NCBI RefSeq assembly: GCF_023703375.1
Contig: NZ_JAMQGO010000001.1
Coordinates: forward strand, 186,001-250,000
Length of the DNA stretch: 64,000 nt
From: Lutimaribacter degradans
GTDB lineage: Bacteria > Pseudomonadota > Alphaproteobacteria > Rhodobacterales > Rhodobacteraceae
Direction of reading: 5' to 3'
Shown: positions 43,047 to 52,757 of the stretch, piece after piece
How the letters are laid out: each line of letters opens with the position of its first letter
Position numbering within the stretch: the first letter of the stretch is position 1
Notes under the pieces: generated by a model
Told to the model about the DNA's origin: nothing
Seen by the model: only the letters and a program-made list of their open reading frames with translations
Database searches by the model: none
Program-made: the position numbers and the translations under genes

Positions 43047-44495
43047 ATGTTGGACCCGCGCCCCGTCGGATACGTGATCGGCTTGCTTGTGGCCGTGCTT
43101 GGCCTGCTGATGGTTCCGCCCATGCTGGTGGACCTCGCGGAAGGGCGCGAACATTGGCCCGTATTCTTTGAAAGCGCTGTTCTGACCTTTCTGACCGGCA
43201 GCCTCGTGGCGCTGGCCTGCCAGAACAGCCGGGGGCGGGAAATCACCATCAGGCAAGGGTTCCTGCTGACTGTGGGAACATGGGTGGCGCTGCCCGCCTT
43301 TGCCGCGATTCCCTTCATGATGGGAGCGACCCAGGCCCGGTTCGTCGATGCCTTGTTCGAGGCAATGTCGGGCATGACAACCACCGGGGCCACCGTGTTC
43401 GCGGGGCTCGATGACCTGCCCAAGGGGCTGTTGCTTTGGCGCGGCATCCTGCAATGGCTTGGCGGGCTGGGGATCGTCATCGTGGCCATGCTGTTCCTGC
43501 CCATCATGCGCGTGGGCGGCATGCAGTTCTTCCGATCCGAAAGTTTTGATACGCTAGGCAAGGTAATGCCGCGCGCCATCGACATTTCTAAGGCGCTTCT
43601 TGCCACCTATATCGTGCTGACCCTGGCCTGCGTGCTGACTTATATCGTGCTGGGGATGGATCCGTTCGTGGCCACTGTTCACGCGCTGACATCGGTTTCC
43701 ACCGGCGGGTTTTCCACCTCTGATGCCTCGTTCAGCGGCTTTTCGGCCCCGCTGCAATACGCCTGTATCCTGTTCATGTTCCTGGCATCGGTACCGTTCG
43801 TGCGGTTGATGCTGATCGGGTCGGGCAAGTTTCGCCCGCTCTTGTTCGACTTCCAGGTGCAGGCTTATGCCCTTGCGATTGCCGCCGCGATCTTTCTGAT
43901 CTTCGCGATGCGTGTCATCATGGGCGACCCTCTCGACGAGGACATGTTCCGCCACGTTGCCTTTAACGTGGTGTCGATCTTTTCCGGCACTGGCTATGGC
44001 GACGGCGATGTCACGCTATGGGGCGCGGCGCCGCTGGTCGTTCTGTTGGCCGTGGGGGCGATTGGCGGCTGCACCGGGTCAACGGGTTGCTCGATCAAGG
44101 TTTTCCGCTATCTCATCCTGTTCAAGGCGCTGGCAGCCCAGCTGCGCCTGATCGGCAGCCCCAATCGCATTGTCTCTCCGCGGCTGGCGGGTCGCCCGAT
44201 CGAGCAGGACGTGATCGAGTCGGTCATGCTGATGTTCACCATGTTCATCCTGACGCTCGGCCTCATGTCCGTGGCGCTTGCGCTGACCGGCCTTCCCTTC
44301 ATGGAGGCCACAACAGGTGCCTGGACGGCCATTTTCAACGTCGGCCCTGCCTTTGGCGAGTTGGTGGGCGACAGCGGCGCGCTGAGCGCCTTTCCCGACA
44401 GCGCCAAGTATATCATGATCTTCGGCATGCTGCTTGGCCGGCTGGAGCTGGTGGTTGTATACGTGCTTTTCACCAGCACCTTCTGGCGGGGCTGA
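43047..44495 (+). CDS. trkH: Trk-type potassium uptake membrane subunit TrkH
   Basis: A 482-residue inner-membrane K+ channel-like transporter. Its four pore loops are readable: EAMSGMTTTGATVF (about residues 105-118), ALTSVSTGGFSTSD (about 218-231), NVVSIFSGTGYGDGD (about 306-320) and NVGPAFGELVGDSG (about 430-443). It works with the NAD-binding TrkA protein, whose gene is not nearby. The start is the ATG at 43047. Confidence 0.94.
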   Translation: MLDPRPVGYVIGLLVAVLGLLMVPPMLVDLAEGREHWPVFFESAVLTFLTGSLVALACQNSRGREITIRQGFLLTVGTWVALPAFAAIPFMMGATQARFVDALFEAMSGMTTTGATVFAGLDDLPKGLLLWRGILQWLGGLGIVIVAMLFLPIMRVGGMQFFRSESFDTLGKVMPRAIDISKALLATYIVLTLACVLTYIVLGMDPFVATVHALTSVSTGGFSTSDASFSGFSAPLQYACILFMFLASVPFVRLMLIGSGKFRPLLFDFQVQAYALAIAAAIFLIFAMRVIMGDPLDEDMFRHVAFNVVSIFSGTGYGDGDVTLWGAAPLVVLLAVGAIGGCTGSTGCSIKVFRYLILFKALAAQLRLIGSPNRIVSPRLAGRPIEQDVIESVMLMFTMFILTLGLMSVALALTGLPFMEATTGAWTAIFNVGPAFGELVGDSGALSAFPDSAKYIMIFGMLLGRLELVVVYVLFTSTFWRG

Positions 44496-44501
44496 CGCGG
44501 G

Positions 44502-46211
44502 TCAGTCGCGCACCCCGGCAAAGCGGGAATGCCAATCCTCGCGCTGGTCATCGGAAATCTTGGCAAACAGGTTGTCGGGCACGGCAAACCCGTGGCCTGC
44601 GGGCATCCGTTCCAGGGCCTGCGCCACGTCGCCGGGCCATTGCCCCGCGACACCCATCGCGTCAAGCATCTTTTGCGCGGTGAAGGGGATGAAGGGCGCC
44701 GACAGCGTTGCGTAAAGCGGAATCAGGTTCAGCGCGAAGCGGATCTGTGCTGCCGCCCGCTCGGGGTTTTCCTTGAAGGTGGCCCAGGGCGCGGCCTCTT
44801 GCAGGTATTCGTTGCCCGCCACCCAGATCGCGCGCAGTTCGGCGGCCGATTTGCGCACCTCGATAGCGTCCATGTGGCCTTCGTAGCTGCGCACCCGGCG
44901 CGACAGCTCTTCGATCACGGCCTGTTCCTGCGGCCCCCAGGCGCCGCCTTCGGGCACCGTCTCGCCGAACTTGCTGCGGCAGAACTTGGTCACGCGGCTG
45001 ACGAAATTGCCCAGCACGTCGGCCAGGTCCTTGTTGACGTTCAACTGGAAATTTTCCCAGGTGAATTCGGCATCCGAGGTTTCGGGCGCGTGGCTAAGCA
45101 GCCACCAGCGCCAGTAATCTGCGGGCAGGATGGACAGCGCCTGATCCATGAACACGCCGCGCCCCCGCGAGGTTGAGAACTGGCCGCCATCGTAATTGAG
45201 GTAGTTGAAGCTCTTGATGTAATCGACCAGCTTCCACGGCTCACCCGAGCCAAGGATCGTGGCGGGGAAAGACAGGGTGTGGAACGGCACGTTATCCTTG
45301 CCCATGAACTGGGTATAGCTCACGTCATCCGCGCCCTTGTCGGTGCGCCACCAGCGCGCCCAGTCATCGCCCTTGCCCGCGTTCACCCATTCCTGCGCGC
45401 AGGCGATATACTCGATGGGCGCGTCGAACCAGACATAGAAAACCTTGCCCTCCATGCCGGGCCAGGGCTCATCCCCGCGCTGCACGGGAATGCCCCAATC
45501 AAGGTCACGCGTGATGCCACGATCCTGCAGCCCGTCCCCGTCATTGAGCCATTTCTTTGCGATCGAGGTCGTCAGAACGGGCCAGCCTTCGCGGGTGTCG
45601 ATCCATTTTTCCAACTCGTCCTTCATCGCGGATTGACGCAGGTACAGGTGCTTGGTCTCGCGCATCTCGAGGTCGGTCGAGCCGCTGATCGTGGATCGCG
45701 GGTTGATCAACTCCACCGGATCGAGCTGCTTGGTGCAGTTGTCGCACTGGTCGCCGCGCGCGCTTTCGAAGCCGCAATTGGGGCAGGTGCCCTCGATATA
45801 ACGATCGGGCAGAAAGCGGCCATCCGCCTTTGAATACATCTGCGTTTCGCTGACCTCGCGGATCAGTCCGGCCTCGTCCAGCACCTTGGCGAAATGCTGG
45901 GTCAGCTTGTGGTTCTCGGGGCTCGACGAGCGGCCGAAATGATCAAAGGACAGGCCGAACCCGTCTGCGATGCGCGCCTGAACCTCGTGCATTTCGGTGC
46001 AATACTCGGCCACGGGTTTGCCGGCCTTGGCGGCGGCAAGTTCGGCGGGCGTGCCATGTTCGTCGGTGGCGCACAGGAACAGCACCTCGTGCCCCCGTTC
46101 GCGCTGGTAGCGTGCGAAAAGATCGGCGGGCAGTTGACTGCCCACAAGGTTGCCCAGGTGCTTGATCCCGTTGATGTAGGGAATCGCCGAGGTGATCAGA
46201 TGCCGTGCCAT
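44502..46211 (-). CDS. metG: Methionine--tRNA ligase MetG
   Basis: A 569-residue class I synthetase. The HIGH-equivalent motif is [12 protein letters not shown] (residues 10-21). The zinc knuckle carries [17 protein letters not shown] (about residues 144-160), and the KMSKS-equivalent segment is [14 protein letters not shown] (about residues 343-356). The C-terminal anticodon-binding helical domain ends near residue 569, with no tRBD extension. AAGGG lies eight bases before the ATG at 46211. The stop is convergent with trkH, six bases away. Confidence 0.96.
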   Translation of the reverse strand: MARHLITSAIPYINGIKHLGNLVGSQLPADLFARYQRERGHEVLFLCATDEHGTPAELAAAKAGKPVAEYCTEMHEVQARIADGFGLSFDHFGRSSSPENHKLTQHFAKVLDEAGLIREVSETQMYSKADGRFLPDRYIEGTCPNCGFESARGDQCDNCTKQLDPVELINPRSTISGSTDLEMRETKHLYLRQSAMKDELEKWIDTREGWPVLTTSIAKKWLNDGDGLQDRGITRDLDWGIPVQRGDEPWPGMEGKVFYVWFDAPIEYIACAQEWVNAGKGDDWARWWRTDKGADDVSYTQFMGKDNVPFHTLSFPATILGSGEPWKLVDYIKSFNYLNYDGGQFSTSRGRGVFMDQALSILPADYWRWWLLSHAPETSDAEFTWENFQLNVNKDLADVLGNFVSRVTKFCRSKFGETVPEGGAWGPQEQAVIEELSRRVRSYEGHMDAIEVRKSAAELRAIWVAGNEYLQEAAPWATFKENPERAAAQIRFALNLIPLYATLSAPFIPFTAQKMLDAMGVAGQWPGDVAQALERMPAGHGFAVPDNLFAKISDDQREDWHSRFAGVRD

Positions 46212-46282
46212 ATGCGTGCCCTTGTTCTGCGTCCGGCCCCCTTTAGCGCAGCTTGCCGTCGGGGGCCAGTGGCGCACCGATC

Positions 46283-47506
46283 TTAGCGGTTTTCCCGGTC
46301 GCGCCCTGTCAGCCGCCCGATCAGGAAGGACGTGCGCGGCGCGTAAACGTACCGTGTGCGCCGTTCGACCCCGGGCCTCGCCCGCATGCGGATCAGCCCG
46401 AATACCACCAGCACCGCGTGGCCCACGGCGATCATCGCGAACATGGCGGGCGGGCCGAAACCCGCGATCAGCCACGAGGCGACAAGCGGTGCGGCGATGG
46501 CCCCAAGTGCGAAATGGAACATCAGCGCGGCCGACAACTCCACCCGCTCGGAACTGTCGGCAAAATCATGGGCATGTGCGGCGGCGACCGAATAGATCGG
46601 AAAGGTCGTCAAACCGAACAGCCCGGCGGTCAGCAATATCTGTGTCGTGGTCAAATCGCGCATCAGCGCGGTCAGAAGGCAACTCCCGATCGCCGCGACG
46701 GACAGCCAGATCAGCACCCAGCGCCTGTCATACTTGTCTGCCAGCCACCCCACCGGGTATTGCGCCAACGCCCCGCCCGCCACGAAGGCGGCCAGGAAAT
46801 AGGCGATCTGGTCGGTCGCCAGCCCCACACCTGTGCCGTAAACCGGCCCCACCATGCGAAACGACGCGCTTGATAGCGCGGCGACAATCACGCCGGCCGC
46901 GGCCAGCGGCGAGCGCGTGACCGCCAGCATCGGGCGCAGCCGCGGTGCGGCGGGCGTTTCGGGCTGTGACACGCGCGTCAAGGTGATGGGCAACAGCGCC
47001 GCACAGCACAGCAGCGCCAGCAGGTTGTAGGACACGTAGCTGGCTGGCTCCAGCACCGATATCACCATTTGCGCCATCAGCGATGCGCCCATGTCGGCCA
47101 CCCGGTAAACACCCATCGTACGGCCGCGCGATTCGTTGGTAACCTTGGCTTGCAGCCATGCCTCGATCACCGTGTAACACCCGGCCACGCACAGCCCCGA
47201 CGCCACGCGCATAATGGCCCAGGCCAGCGGGTCGATCACCAGCATATGCGCCAGAAGGCCAATTGCGCCCGTTGCGGTAAAAGCGGCAAAGGCGCGGCTG
47301 TGGCCCACCGAGCCCATCAGCCGTGGCGCCCACCAGCATCCGATGAAGAATCCCAGGAAATGGGCCGAGCCCAAAAGGCCGATTTGTGCCGTGCTAAAAT
47401 CCAGCGCCAGCCCCGACAAAGCATCCAGCGGCCCCACGCCGCCGGTGGACAGCTGCAGCAGGATGACGGACAGGAACAGGGCGGCGAAGGTGATCAGCAA
47501 GCGCAT
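46283..47506 (-). CDS. MFS transporter
   Basis: A 407-residue permease with twelve predicted transmembrane helices. The first repeat contains [20 protein letters not shown] (about residues 56-75), the loop-2/3 MFS signature; the second contains [17 protein letters not shown] (about residues 254-270). It resembles the YcaD-like sugar/efflux clade. The substrate is unknown. The ATG at 47506 is preferred over the in-frame ATG at 47521. It lies just downstream of the imuA-like gene, in the same orientation. Confidence 0.88.
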   Translation of the reverse strand: MRLLITFAALFLSVILLQLSTGGVGPLDALSGLALDFSTAQIGLLGSAHFLGFFIGCWWAPRLMGSVGHSRAFAAFTATGAIGLLAHMLVIDPLAWAIMRVASGLCVAGCYTVIEAWLQAKVTNESRGRTMGVYRVADMGASLMAQMVISVLEPASYVSYNLLALLCCAALLPITLTRVSQPETPAAPRLRPMLAVTRSPLAAAGVIVAALSSASFRMVGPVYGTGVGLATDQIAYFLAAFVAGGALAQYPVGWLADKYDRRWVLIWLSVAAIGSCLLTALMRDLTTTQILLTAGLFGLTTFPIYSVAAAHAHDFADSSERVELSAALMFHFALGAIAAPLVASWLIAGFGPPAMFAMIAVGHAVLVVFGLIRMRARPGVERRTRYVYAPRTSFLIGRLTGRDRENR

Positions 47507-47592
47507 AATAGCGCCCACCATCGCAGGACCGGCCCGGGGCGCAAGCCGCTTGTCGACAGCACGTGTCGTTTTTCACCCGCGCCGGGCCGGGC

Positions 47593-48192
47593 CTATCCCT
47601 GGGGCGGTGCGGCCGGACCGGCGCTCAGCCGCCCGTCCTGGCATCGCATTTGCCACGCCTTGGGTGGCAGGGTGCGGGCGCGGCGGCGCTCCAGACGCCA
47701 GGCAGGGCCATCCGCCCCGTGCGCCGGGGCCATGTGCCAGCGGCTTTCCACCCCGGGTGCGCCACCATCGCCCGGCGTCAGGATCAGGCCCAGCGGCGCC
47801 ATCCCGGCTGTTTCGGCGGCAAGGTGCAGCCGTCGTACCGGCGTCAGGCCGGGTGGGCGTGGCAAATCGGCCACCACCAGCGGCACCACGGTACTGCGCA
47901 GCGCCTCTTCCATGCACCACAGCACATCCTCGTCGCGGCGCGGGTCGGCAAACAGGAACCGCCCCGGATCGGCCCAGCCGGCCATGCCGCAGGGCGACAG
48001 CCGGTCACCGTTGCGCGCGGGCGTGATCCAAAGCACCGGCCCCGTCATGGCGCCTGCCAACCACAAGGCCGCGCTGCGCCGCGCCGGGCCGCACAGTTCG
48101 TGCACGCGACCGCGCGCCAGTGCCATGTCGGGCACGGGTGCCACGGCCTTGGGGCCGTGCCGGGGGTGGCGGGGCAACGTGAGTGCATTCAT
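47593..48192 (-). CDS. imuA: ImuA-like (RecA-related) mutagenesis protein, without imuB/dnaE2 neighbours
   Basis: A 199-residue protein resembling ImuA of alphaproteobacteria, a RecA-fold accessory to the ImuB-DnaE2 translesion polymerase. Supporting blocks are GRVHELCGPARRSAALWLAG (about residues 28-47), GPVLWITPARNGDRLSPCGMAG (quoted in part: VLWITPARNGDRLSP) and LRLHLAAE-type RRLHLAAETAGMAPLGLIL. The classical Walker A is not conserved, as usual in ImuA. A perfect LexA box lies 17 bp before the start. The next gene downstream is an MFS transporter, not imuB. Family call is from overall pattern, moderately sure. Confidence 0.68.
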   Translation of the reverse strand: MNALTLPRHPRHGPKAVAPVPDMALARGRVHELCGPARRSAALWLAGAMTGPVLWITPARNGDRLSPCGMAGWADPGRFLFADPRRDEDVLWCMEEALRSTVVPLVVADLPRPPGLTPVRRLHLAAETAGMAPLGLILTPGDGGAPGVESRWHMAPAHGADGPAWRLERRRARTLPPKAWQMRCQDGRLSAGPAAPPQG

Positions 48193-48208
48193 GCGGCAGA
48201 GTATAGAT

Positions 48209-48223
48209 GTTCGTCAAATGTTC
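48209..48223. promoter_or_regulatory. LexA (SOS) box GTTC-N7-GTTC
   Basis: GTTCGTCAAATGTTC exactly matches the alphaproteobacterial LexA direct-repeat operator GTTC-N7-GTTC. It sits 17 bp upstream of the imuA-like start and 93 bp upstream of the aldo/keto reductase on the other strand, so imuA is the likely target. Confidence 0.85.
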
Positions 48224-48315
48224 TCAAGCCCGGCCACCATCCGGCTGGCATTTCCGGCTGGCGCGGTTAGTGTGGCCGCGAACACGGAAACAAAGCAGCG
48301 AAAGGCGCGTGACAG

Positions 48316-49365
48316 ATGAAGAAGAACCCGCTGGGCCGTACAGGCCTGATGGTCAGCGAATTGTGCTTGGGCACCATGACATTCGGCACCCAGACGCCCG
48401 AACCCGAGGCCCATGCCCAGATCGACCGCGCGCTTGAGGCGGGCATCAATTTCGTCGACACGGCCGAGATGTACCCGGTCAACCCTGTCTCGCCCGAAAC
48501 CGTTGGCCTGACCGAGGAAATCATAGGCGACTGGATCGCGGCCAATCCGGGGCGGCGCGGTGATATCGTGCTGGCCACCAAGCACCCGGGCGAGGGCTCG
48601 GCCATCCGGCCCGGTGGCACGCCGCTGATTTCGTCGGACACCATCGCCGCCTCGGTCGAAGGATCGTTGCGGCGGCTCAAGACCGGGGTGATCGACCTCT
48701 ACCAGTTCCATTGGCCCAACCGCGGCAGTTACCAGTTCCGCCGCAACTGGAGCTACGACCCCTCGGGCCAGGACCGCGCCGCCACGATCACCCATATGGA
48801 AGATTGCATGGAGGCGCTGTCGCGGCAGGTGGAGAAGGGCAACATCCGCCATTTCGGCCTGTCGAACGAATCCGCCTGGGGCACGACCAGGTGGTGCGAC
48901 GTGGCCGACAGGCTGGGCGGGCCGCGCCCGGCCAGTATCCAGAACGAATATTCGCTGCTTTGCCGGTTGTTCGACACCGACCTGGCCGAGGTGGCCGTGA
49001 ACGAAGATGTCGGCTTGCTGGCCTTTTCACCGCTTGGCGCGGGCTTCCTGACCGGAAAATACCAGGGCGGTGACGTGCCCGATGCCTCGCGCATGTCGTT
49101 GAATCCTGAAATGGGCGGGCGGAAATCTGAGCGCGTTTTCAATGCTGTCCAAGCCTATCTTGAACTGGCGCGTGAACATGGGATTGATCCGGTTCACATG
49201 GCGCTGGCCTGGGCGGCGGGGCGGCCCTTCATGACCTCGGTGATCTTTGGCGCGACCACGCTGGCGCAGCTCGATCATGCGCTTGCCGCGGCGGATGTGA
49301 GGCTGGACGACGATCTGCGCCAATCCATCGACGATGTGCACCGCGCGCACCCCATGCCGTTTTGA
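48316..49365 (+). CDS. Aldo/keto reductase (Tas-like)
   Basis: A 349-residue NADP-dependent aldo/keto reductase with the catalytic tetrad visible: Asp and Tyr in NFVDTAEMYP (about residues 45-54), Lys in VLATKHPG (about residue 87) and His in LYQFHWPN (about residues 131-138). The insertion after the Tyr and the NPVSPETVGLTEEIIGDW block match the Tas subgroup. The physiological substrate is unknown. It overlaps the lipocalin lipoprotein gene by one base (TGATG). Confidence 0.92.
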   Translation: MKKNPLGRTGLMVSELCLGTMTFGTQTPEPEAHAQIDRALEAGINFVDTAEMYPVNPVSPETVGLTEEIIGDWIAANPGRRGDIVLATKHPGEGSAIRPGGTPLISSDTIAASVEGSLRRLKTGVIDLYQFHWPNRGSYQFRRNWSYDPSGQDRAATITHMEDCMEALSRQVEKGNIRHFGLSNESAWGTTRWCDVADRLGGPRPASIQNEYSLLCRLFDTDLAEVAVNEDVGLLAFSPLGAGFLTGKYQGGDVPDASRMSLNPEMGGRKSERVFNAVQAYLELAREHGIDPVHMALAWAAGRPFMTSVIFGATTLAQLDHALAAADVRLDDDLRQSIDDVHRAHPMPF

Positions 49366-49811
49366 TGTATCGCACCGCTGCCCTGGCCCTGGCCTTGCTT
49401 GCCGCCTGCGGGCCGAGCGGGGCGCCCACCGGCCCGGCGATCTATCGCGATGCCGCGGCACCTATTTCCAGCCAGGTCGATGTAACGGCGGCCCGGCTTT
49501 CGGGCGACTGGCATGTCCGTGTGGGCCCTGTGCTGGGGCCCGTGGTGGCAGGCGACCGCCTGCGGCTTGACGCGCTGCAAGCCGCAGGTCCGGGCCGGTT
49601 CAAGGTCACGCGTGGGCCATTGTCGGGCCGTGTTCTGTGGGTGCTTTGGCTGGACGCTGACAACCGTACCGCTGCGCTTGGCAGCCCGGACGGGAAAACC
49701 GCGCTGGTGCTTGATCGTGCGCCGACGGGCGGGGCCGATAGGATCGCCGCCGCGCGCAAGATCATGGCGTGGCAGGGCTATGACATGGCGCGGCTCAAGA
49801 CGGCGGGCTGA
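49365..49811 (+). CDS. Lipocalin-like lipoprotein
   Basis: A 148-residue protein with a lipoprotein signal (MYRTAALALALLAACG, lipobox LAAC, Cys15). The mature part resembles bacterial lipocalin (Blc-like): an early RLSGDWHVRV (the G-x-W motif, about residues 45-54), then LSGRVLWVLWLDADNRTAAL (about residues 87-106), GKTALVLDR and a closing helix AARKIMAWQGYD. It would bind a hydrophobic ligand in the periplasm or at the outer membrane. ATG at 49365 overlaps the previous stop. Confidence 0.8.
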   Translation: MYRTAALALALLAACGPSGAPTGPAIYRDAAAPISSQVDVTAARLSGDWHVRVGPVLGPVVAGDRLRLDALQAAGPGRFKVTRGPLSGRVLWVLWLDADNRTAALGSPDGKTALVLDRAPTGGADRIAAARKIMAWQGYDMARLKTAG

Positions 49812-49826
49812 CAGGGCGGGCAACGC

Positions 49827-50687
49827 TCAGTCAATGCGCGCACGCAGCGTTTCGATATAGGCCGCCGCATCGCGCGCGCCCACCTGGGCCTCGCGCACCA
49901 GGTGGTCGAAATGCGCGCCAAAGGCCTGGACCCGGTTCGAGTCGCGGAACGCCATATAGGTCTGGCCGACATAGAGCACCGCCAGCAGGGGGCCGAAAAC
50001 CGTCAGCGGTGCCGAGTAAAGCCGCCGCGCATCAAAGACATACAGGCGCAACCGGGGATAAAACGCCGCGTGCAGTTCGAGGAAACGATCTATCTGCGCG
50101 TGCCGGGTCGCGGCGGGCAGCCCTTCGTAATACCCGGTGGCCGAGGCAAAGCTGACCAGTTCGAACACAGGCACCGCGATTTCGTAATCGGAGGGCGCGC
50201 TGTGCATCCATTCCAGCCGGTCCTGCGATGCGCCGATGGCCTGACTGGCGGTGCGGCCAAGGTGGGGCGCGTATTCCCATTCCATCATCTCGGGCGTTTT
50301 CAGCATGTCGGGCAGGCCGGCCGGCACGTGGCGGATCTTGTATCCTGCAGCCTCTTGGTGCCAGTCGAATATCTGCTGGTCGACCGGCGCGCGCGCCGCC
50401 TCGGTCAGGGTCAGCGAACTGGCCAACAGGTCTGCCGCGCTTTCGGGCCGGTCCGACAGGGACAACAGCCAATCGGCCGAAATCCCCAGGCACGCGGCGC
50501 ATTCGCCCACCACCTGTGCATTGGGCAGCCGTGCGCCATCATCCTTCAGCAATTGCGAGATCGTTGACCGGTCAACCCCGATGGTGCGCGCCAACGCGCT
50601 TTGTGACAGGCCCGCAGCCTTCATCGCCTGGTCCAGGCGGTTGCGGAACTGTGTAGCACGGCGACGCTTGTCGATGTTTTGTATCAT
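49827..50687 (-). CDS. XRE-family transcriptional regulator with C-terminal sensor-like domain
   Basis: A 286-residue regulator. Residues 15-75 are an HTH_3 domain (QAMKAAGLSQSALARTIGVD, RSTISQLLKD). The remainder (about 95-286) is an unrecognised helical domain with HQEAAGYKIRHVPAGLPDML (about residues 109-128) and RHAQIDRFLELHAAFYPRL. It is divergent from a fatty-acid desaturase with a 106-bp shared promoter, so it probably senses a lipid-related signal and controls the desaturase (inference from position). Confidence 0.85.
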   Translation of the reverse strand: MIQNIDKRRRATQFRNRLDQAMKAAGLSQSALARTIGVDRSTISQLLKDDGARLPNAQVVGECAACLGISADWLLSLSDRPESAADLLASSLTLTEAARAPVDQQIFDWHQEAAGYKIRHVPAGLPDMLKTPEMMEWEYAPHLGRTASQAIGASQDRLEWMHSAPSDYEIAVPVFELVSFASATGYYEGLPAATRHAQIDRFLELHAAFYPRLRLYVFDARRLYSAPLTVFGPLLAVLYVGQTYMAFRDSNRVQAFGAHFDHLVREAQVGARDAAAYIETLRARID

Positions 50688-50688
50688 T

Positions 50689-50703
50689 TGATGATTGTTA
50701 TCA
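50689..50703. promoter_or_regulatory. Candidate operator TGAT-N7-ATCA
   Basis: A TGATGATTGTTATCA palindrome adjoins the XRE start codon in the divergent promoter with the desaturase gene. XRE repressors often bind such short inverted repeats. Candidate only. Confidence 0.35.
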
Positions 50704-50793
50704 CCATCGGGGATTTTTGTTAATCATATTCTGAATGTTCTACCGCTGGCCTGGCGCGTAACAAGCACGAACAACACCGAAATCGGAGGCAGA

Positions 50794-51756
50794 ATGGCAG
50801 TACGGGACACACCCGTGGTGACGGGGCAGGTTGACGTATCGCAAGACGAGAGTGCCGGTTTGCGCAACAAGGACAGGGTAGAGTGGCCGACGCTGGCGCT
50901 TTTGGCGGGGGCCTACACGCTGTGGGGGCTGGGCACGACCTGGGCAGCCGCATGGTGGCTGCCCGCGGGCATGGCGCTGGTGACCTTGGCGGTGGCGTTG
51001 CATTCGTCGCTGTGCCACGAGGCCCTGCACGGCCACCCGTTTCGCAGCAGGTGGCTGAACGAGGCGCTGGTGTTTCCCGCCTTGGCACTGCTGGTTCCCT
51101 ATGGGCGGTTTCGCGACACCCACCTTGCGCATCACCATGACGAAATCCTGACCGACCCCTATGACGACCCGGAAACGAATTACCTCGATCCGCGCAAATG
51201 GGCGCGGCTGCCACGGTGGCAACAGGCGCTTTTGATCGCAAACAACACGCTTTTGGGGCGGATGTTGCTGGGCCCCGCGATCGGGCAGGTGGCGTTCATG
51301 GCGGGGGATTGGCGCCTGGTAATGGCTGGCGCGCCCGGCGTTCTGCGCGCCTGGATGTGGCACGTGCCGGCGGTAGGCGTGGTGCTGTGGTGGCTGCTGG
51401 CGGTGGGCCAGATGCCGTTCTGGGCCTATCTGCTGGCCAGCTACGCGGCATTGTCGGTGCTGAAGATCCGCACATTTCTGGAACACCGGGCGCATGAGCG
51501 CGCCCGCGCCCGTACCGTGATCATCGAGGATCGCGGGCCGTTGGCGCTGATATTCCTCAACAACAACTTGCACGTGGTGCATCACATGCATCCCCGCGTG
51601 GCCTGGTACAAGCTGCCCGCGCTTTATGCCCGCCATCGCGACCATTACCGCCGCCGCAACGACGCCTATGTTTACCGCTCCTACCGAGAGATTTTTCGGC
51701 AGTATTTCCTGCGGGCGAAAGACCCGGTGCCGCATCCGATCTGGCGCGCCCGGTAA
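50794..51756 (+). CDS. Membrane fatty acid desaturase
   Basis: A 320-residue integral membrane di-iron desaturase. Three histidine boxes are present: HEALHGH (about residues 77-83), HLAHHHDE (about residues 110-117) and NNLHVVHHMHP (about residues 258-268). Hydrophobic segments flank them. It introduces a double bond into lipid acyl chains, affecting membrane fluidity. GGAGG before the ATG at 50794 supports the start. Divergence from an XRE regulator suggests dedicated control. Confidence 0.9.
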   Translation: MAVRDTPVVTGQVDVSQDESAGLRNKDRVEWPTLALLAGAYTLWGLGTTWAAAWWLPAGMALVTLAVALHSSLCHEALHGHPFRSRWLNEALVFPALALLVPYGRFRDTHLAHHHDEILTDPYDDPETNYLDPRKWARLPRWQQALLIANNTLLGRMLLGPAIGQVAFMAGDWRLVMAGAPGVLRAWMWHVPAVGVVLWWLLAVGQMPFWAYLLASYAALSVLKIRTFLEHRAHERARARTVIIEDRGPLALIFLNNNLHVVHHMHPRVAWYKLPALYARHRDHYRRRNDAYVYRSYREIFRQYFLRAKDPVPHPIWRAR

Positions 51757-51776
51757 ATCCGGGGCAGAAGGGCCGC

Positions 51777-52679
51777 ATGGAAACATGGGTCGGGATCACG
51801 TTCTGCGCCGCGGCATTTCAAACCGTGCGTTTCATGCTGCAAAAACAGCTTTCGACTGTCGCCTTGTCCGCGGCGGGCGCCACCTTTGCGCGGTTCGTCT
51901 TTTCCGCGCCGCTGGTGCTGGTGCTGCTGCCTGTCTACCTTTGGGCCACGTCGCATGCGATGCCCGGGCTTTCGGGGGCGTTCTGGGCCTATGCGATGAT
52001 AGGCGGGCTGGCGCAGATACTGGCCACGGTATGCGTGGTGCTGCTGTTCAAGCGGCGCAATTTCGCGGTAGGCATCACCTTCAAGAAAACCGAGGTCGTG
52101 CAGACCGCGTTGGTGGGGCTGGTTGTGCTGGGCGAGGGCGTCAGCCCCGGCGCCCTGATCGCGATCCTGCTGGGCCTTGGCGGCGTGCTCTTGTTGTCGG
52201 ACATGCCCGAGATCGACGGAAACTGGCGGCGCCGGGTGATGAACCCGGCGGCGGGGCTGGGCCTGCTGTCGGGCATCCTGTTCGCGGTGTCGGGGGTGAC
52301 CTATCGGGGCGCGTCGCTGGAAATTGCCAGCGATGATCCGGGCCTGCGCGCGCTGGTCACGCTGGCCGCTGTCGCGACCGCGCAGATGCTGGCGCTGGGG
52401 GCTTGGCTGCTTTGGCGCGAACCGGGGCAGGTGGGCCATGTTCTGGCCGCGCATCGCGGCGCCAAATGGATCGGGCTGACATCCATGGCGGGCAGCCTGT
52501 GCTGGTTCACCGCCTTCACCATGCAAAACGCGGCCTATGTCAACGCCGTCGGGCAGGTGGAACTGATATTTTCGCTTTTCGCCTCGGTGCTGTTTTTCGG
52601 CGAACGACCCACGCTTAAGGAACTGGGGGGAATCGCGCTGCTTACGATCAGCGTTCTGGCCCTTATCCTGCTAGTCTGA
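51777..52679 (+). CDS. EamA-family (DMT superfamily) permease
   Basis: A 300-residue membrane protein with about ten transmembrane helices and two EamA repeats. The first includes FKKTEVVQTALVGLVVLGEG (about residues 101-120), the second QNAAYVNAVGQVELIFSLFASVLFFGER (in part: NAVGQVELIFSLFASVLFF, about residues 257-275). The substrate is unknown. It is 20 bp downstream of the desaturase, so possibly co-transcribed. It is a different subfamily from the one at 37890. Confidence 0.9.
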   Translation: METWVGITFCAAAFQTVRFMLQKQLSTVALSAAGATFARFVFSAPLVLVLLPVYLWATSHAMPGLSGAFWAYAMIGGLAQILATVCVVLLFKRRNFAVGITFKKTEVVQTALVGLVVLGEGVSPGALIAILLGLGGVLLLSDMPEIDGNWRRRVMNPAAGLGLLSGILFAVSGVTYRGASLEIASDDPGLRALVTLAAVATAQMLALGAWLLWREPGQVGHVLAAHRGAKWIGLTSMAGSLCWFTAFTMQNAAYVNAVGQVELIFSLFASVLFFGERPTLKELGGIALLTISVLALILLV

Positions 52680-52757
52680 AGGCGCGAATTTGCACCTGCG
52701 GCCGGCAGGCTTTACCACTGGCGCGAACCCCGAACACCAACCGTAAAGGAGGCAACC

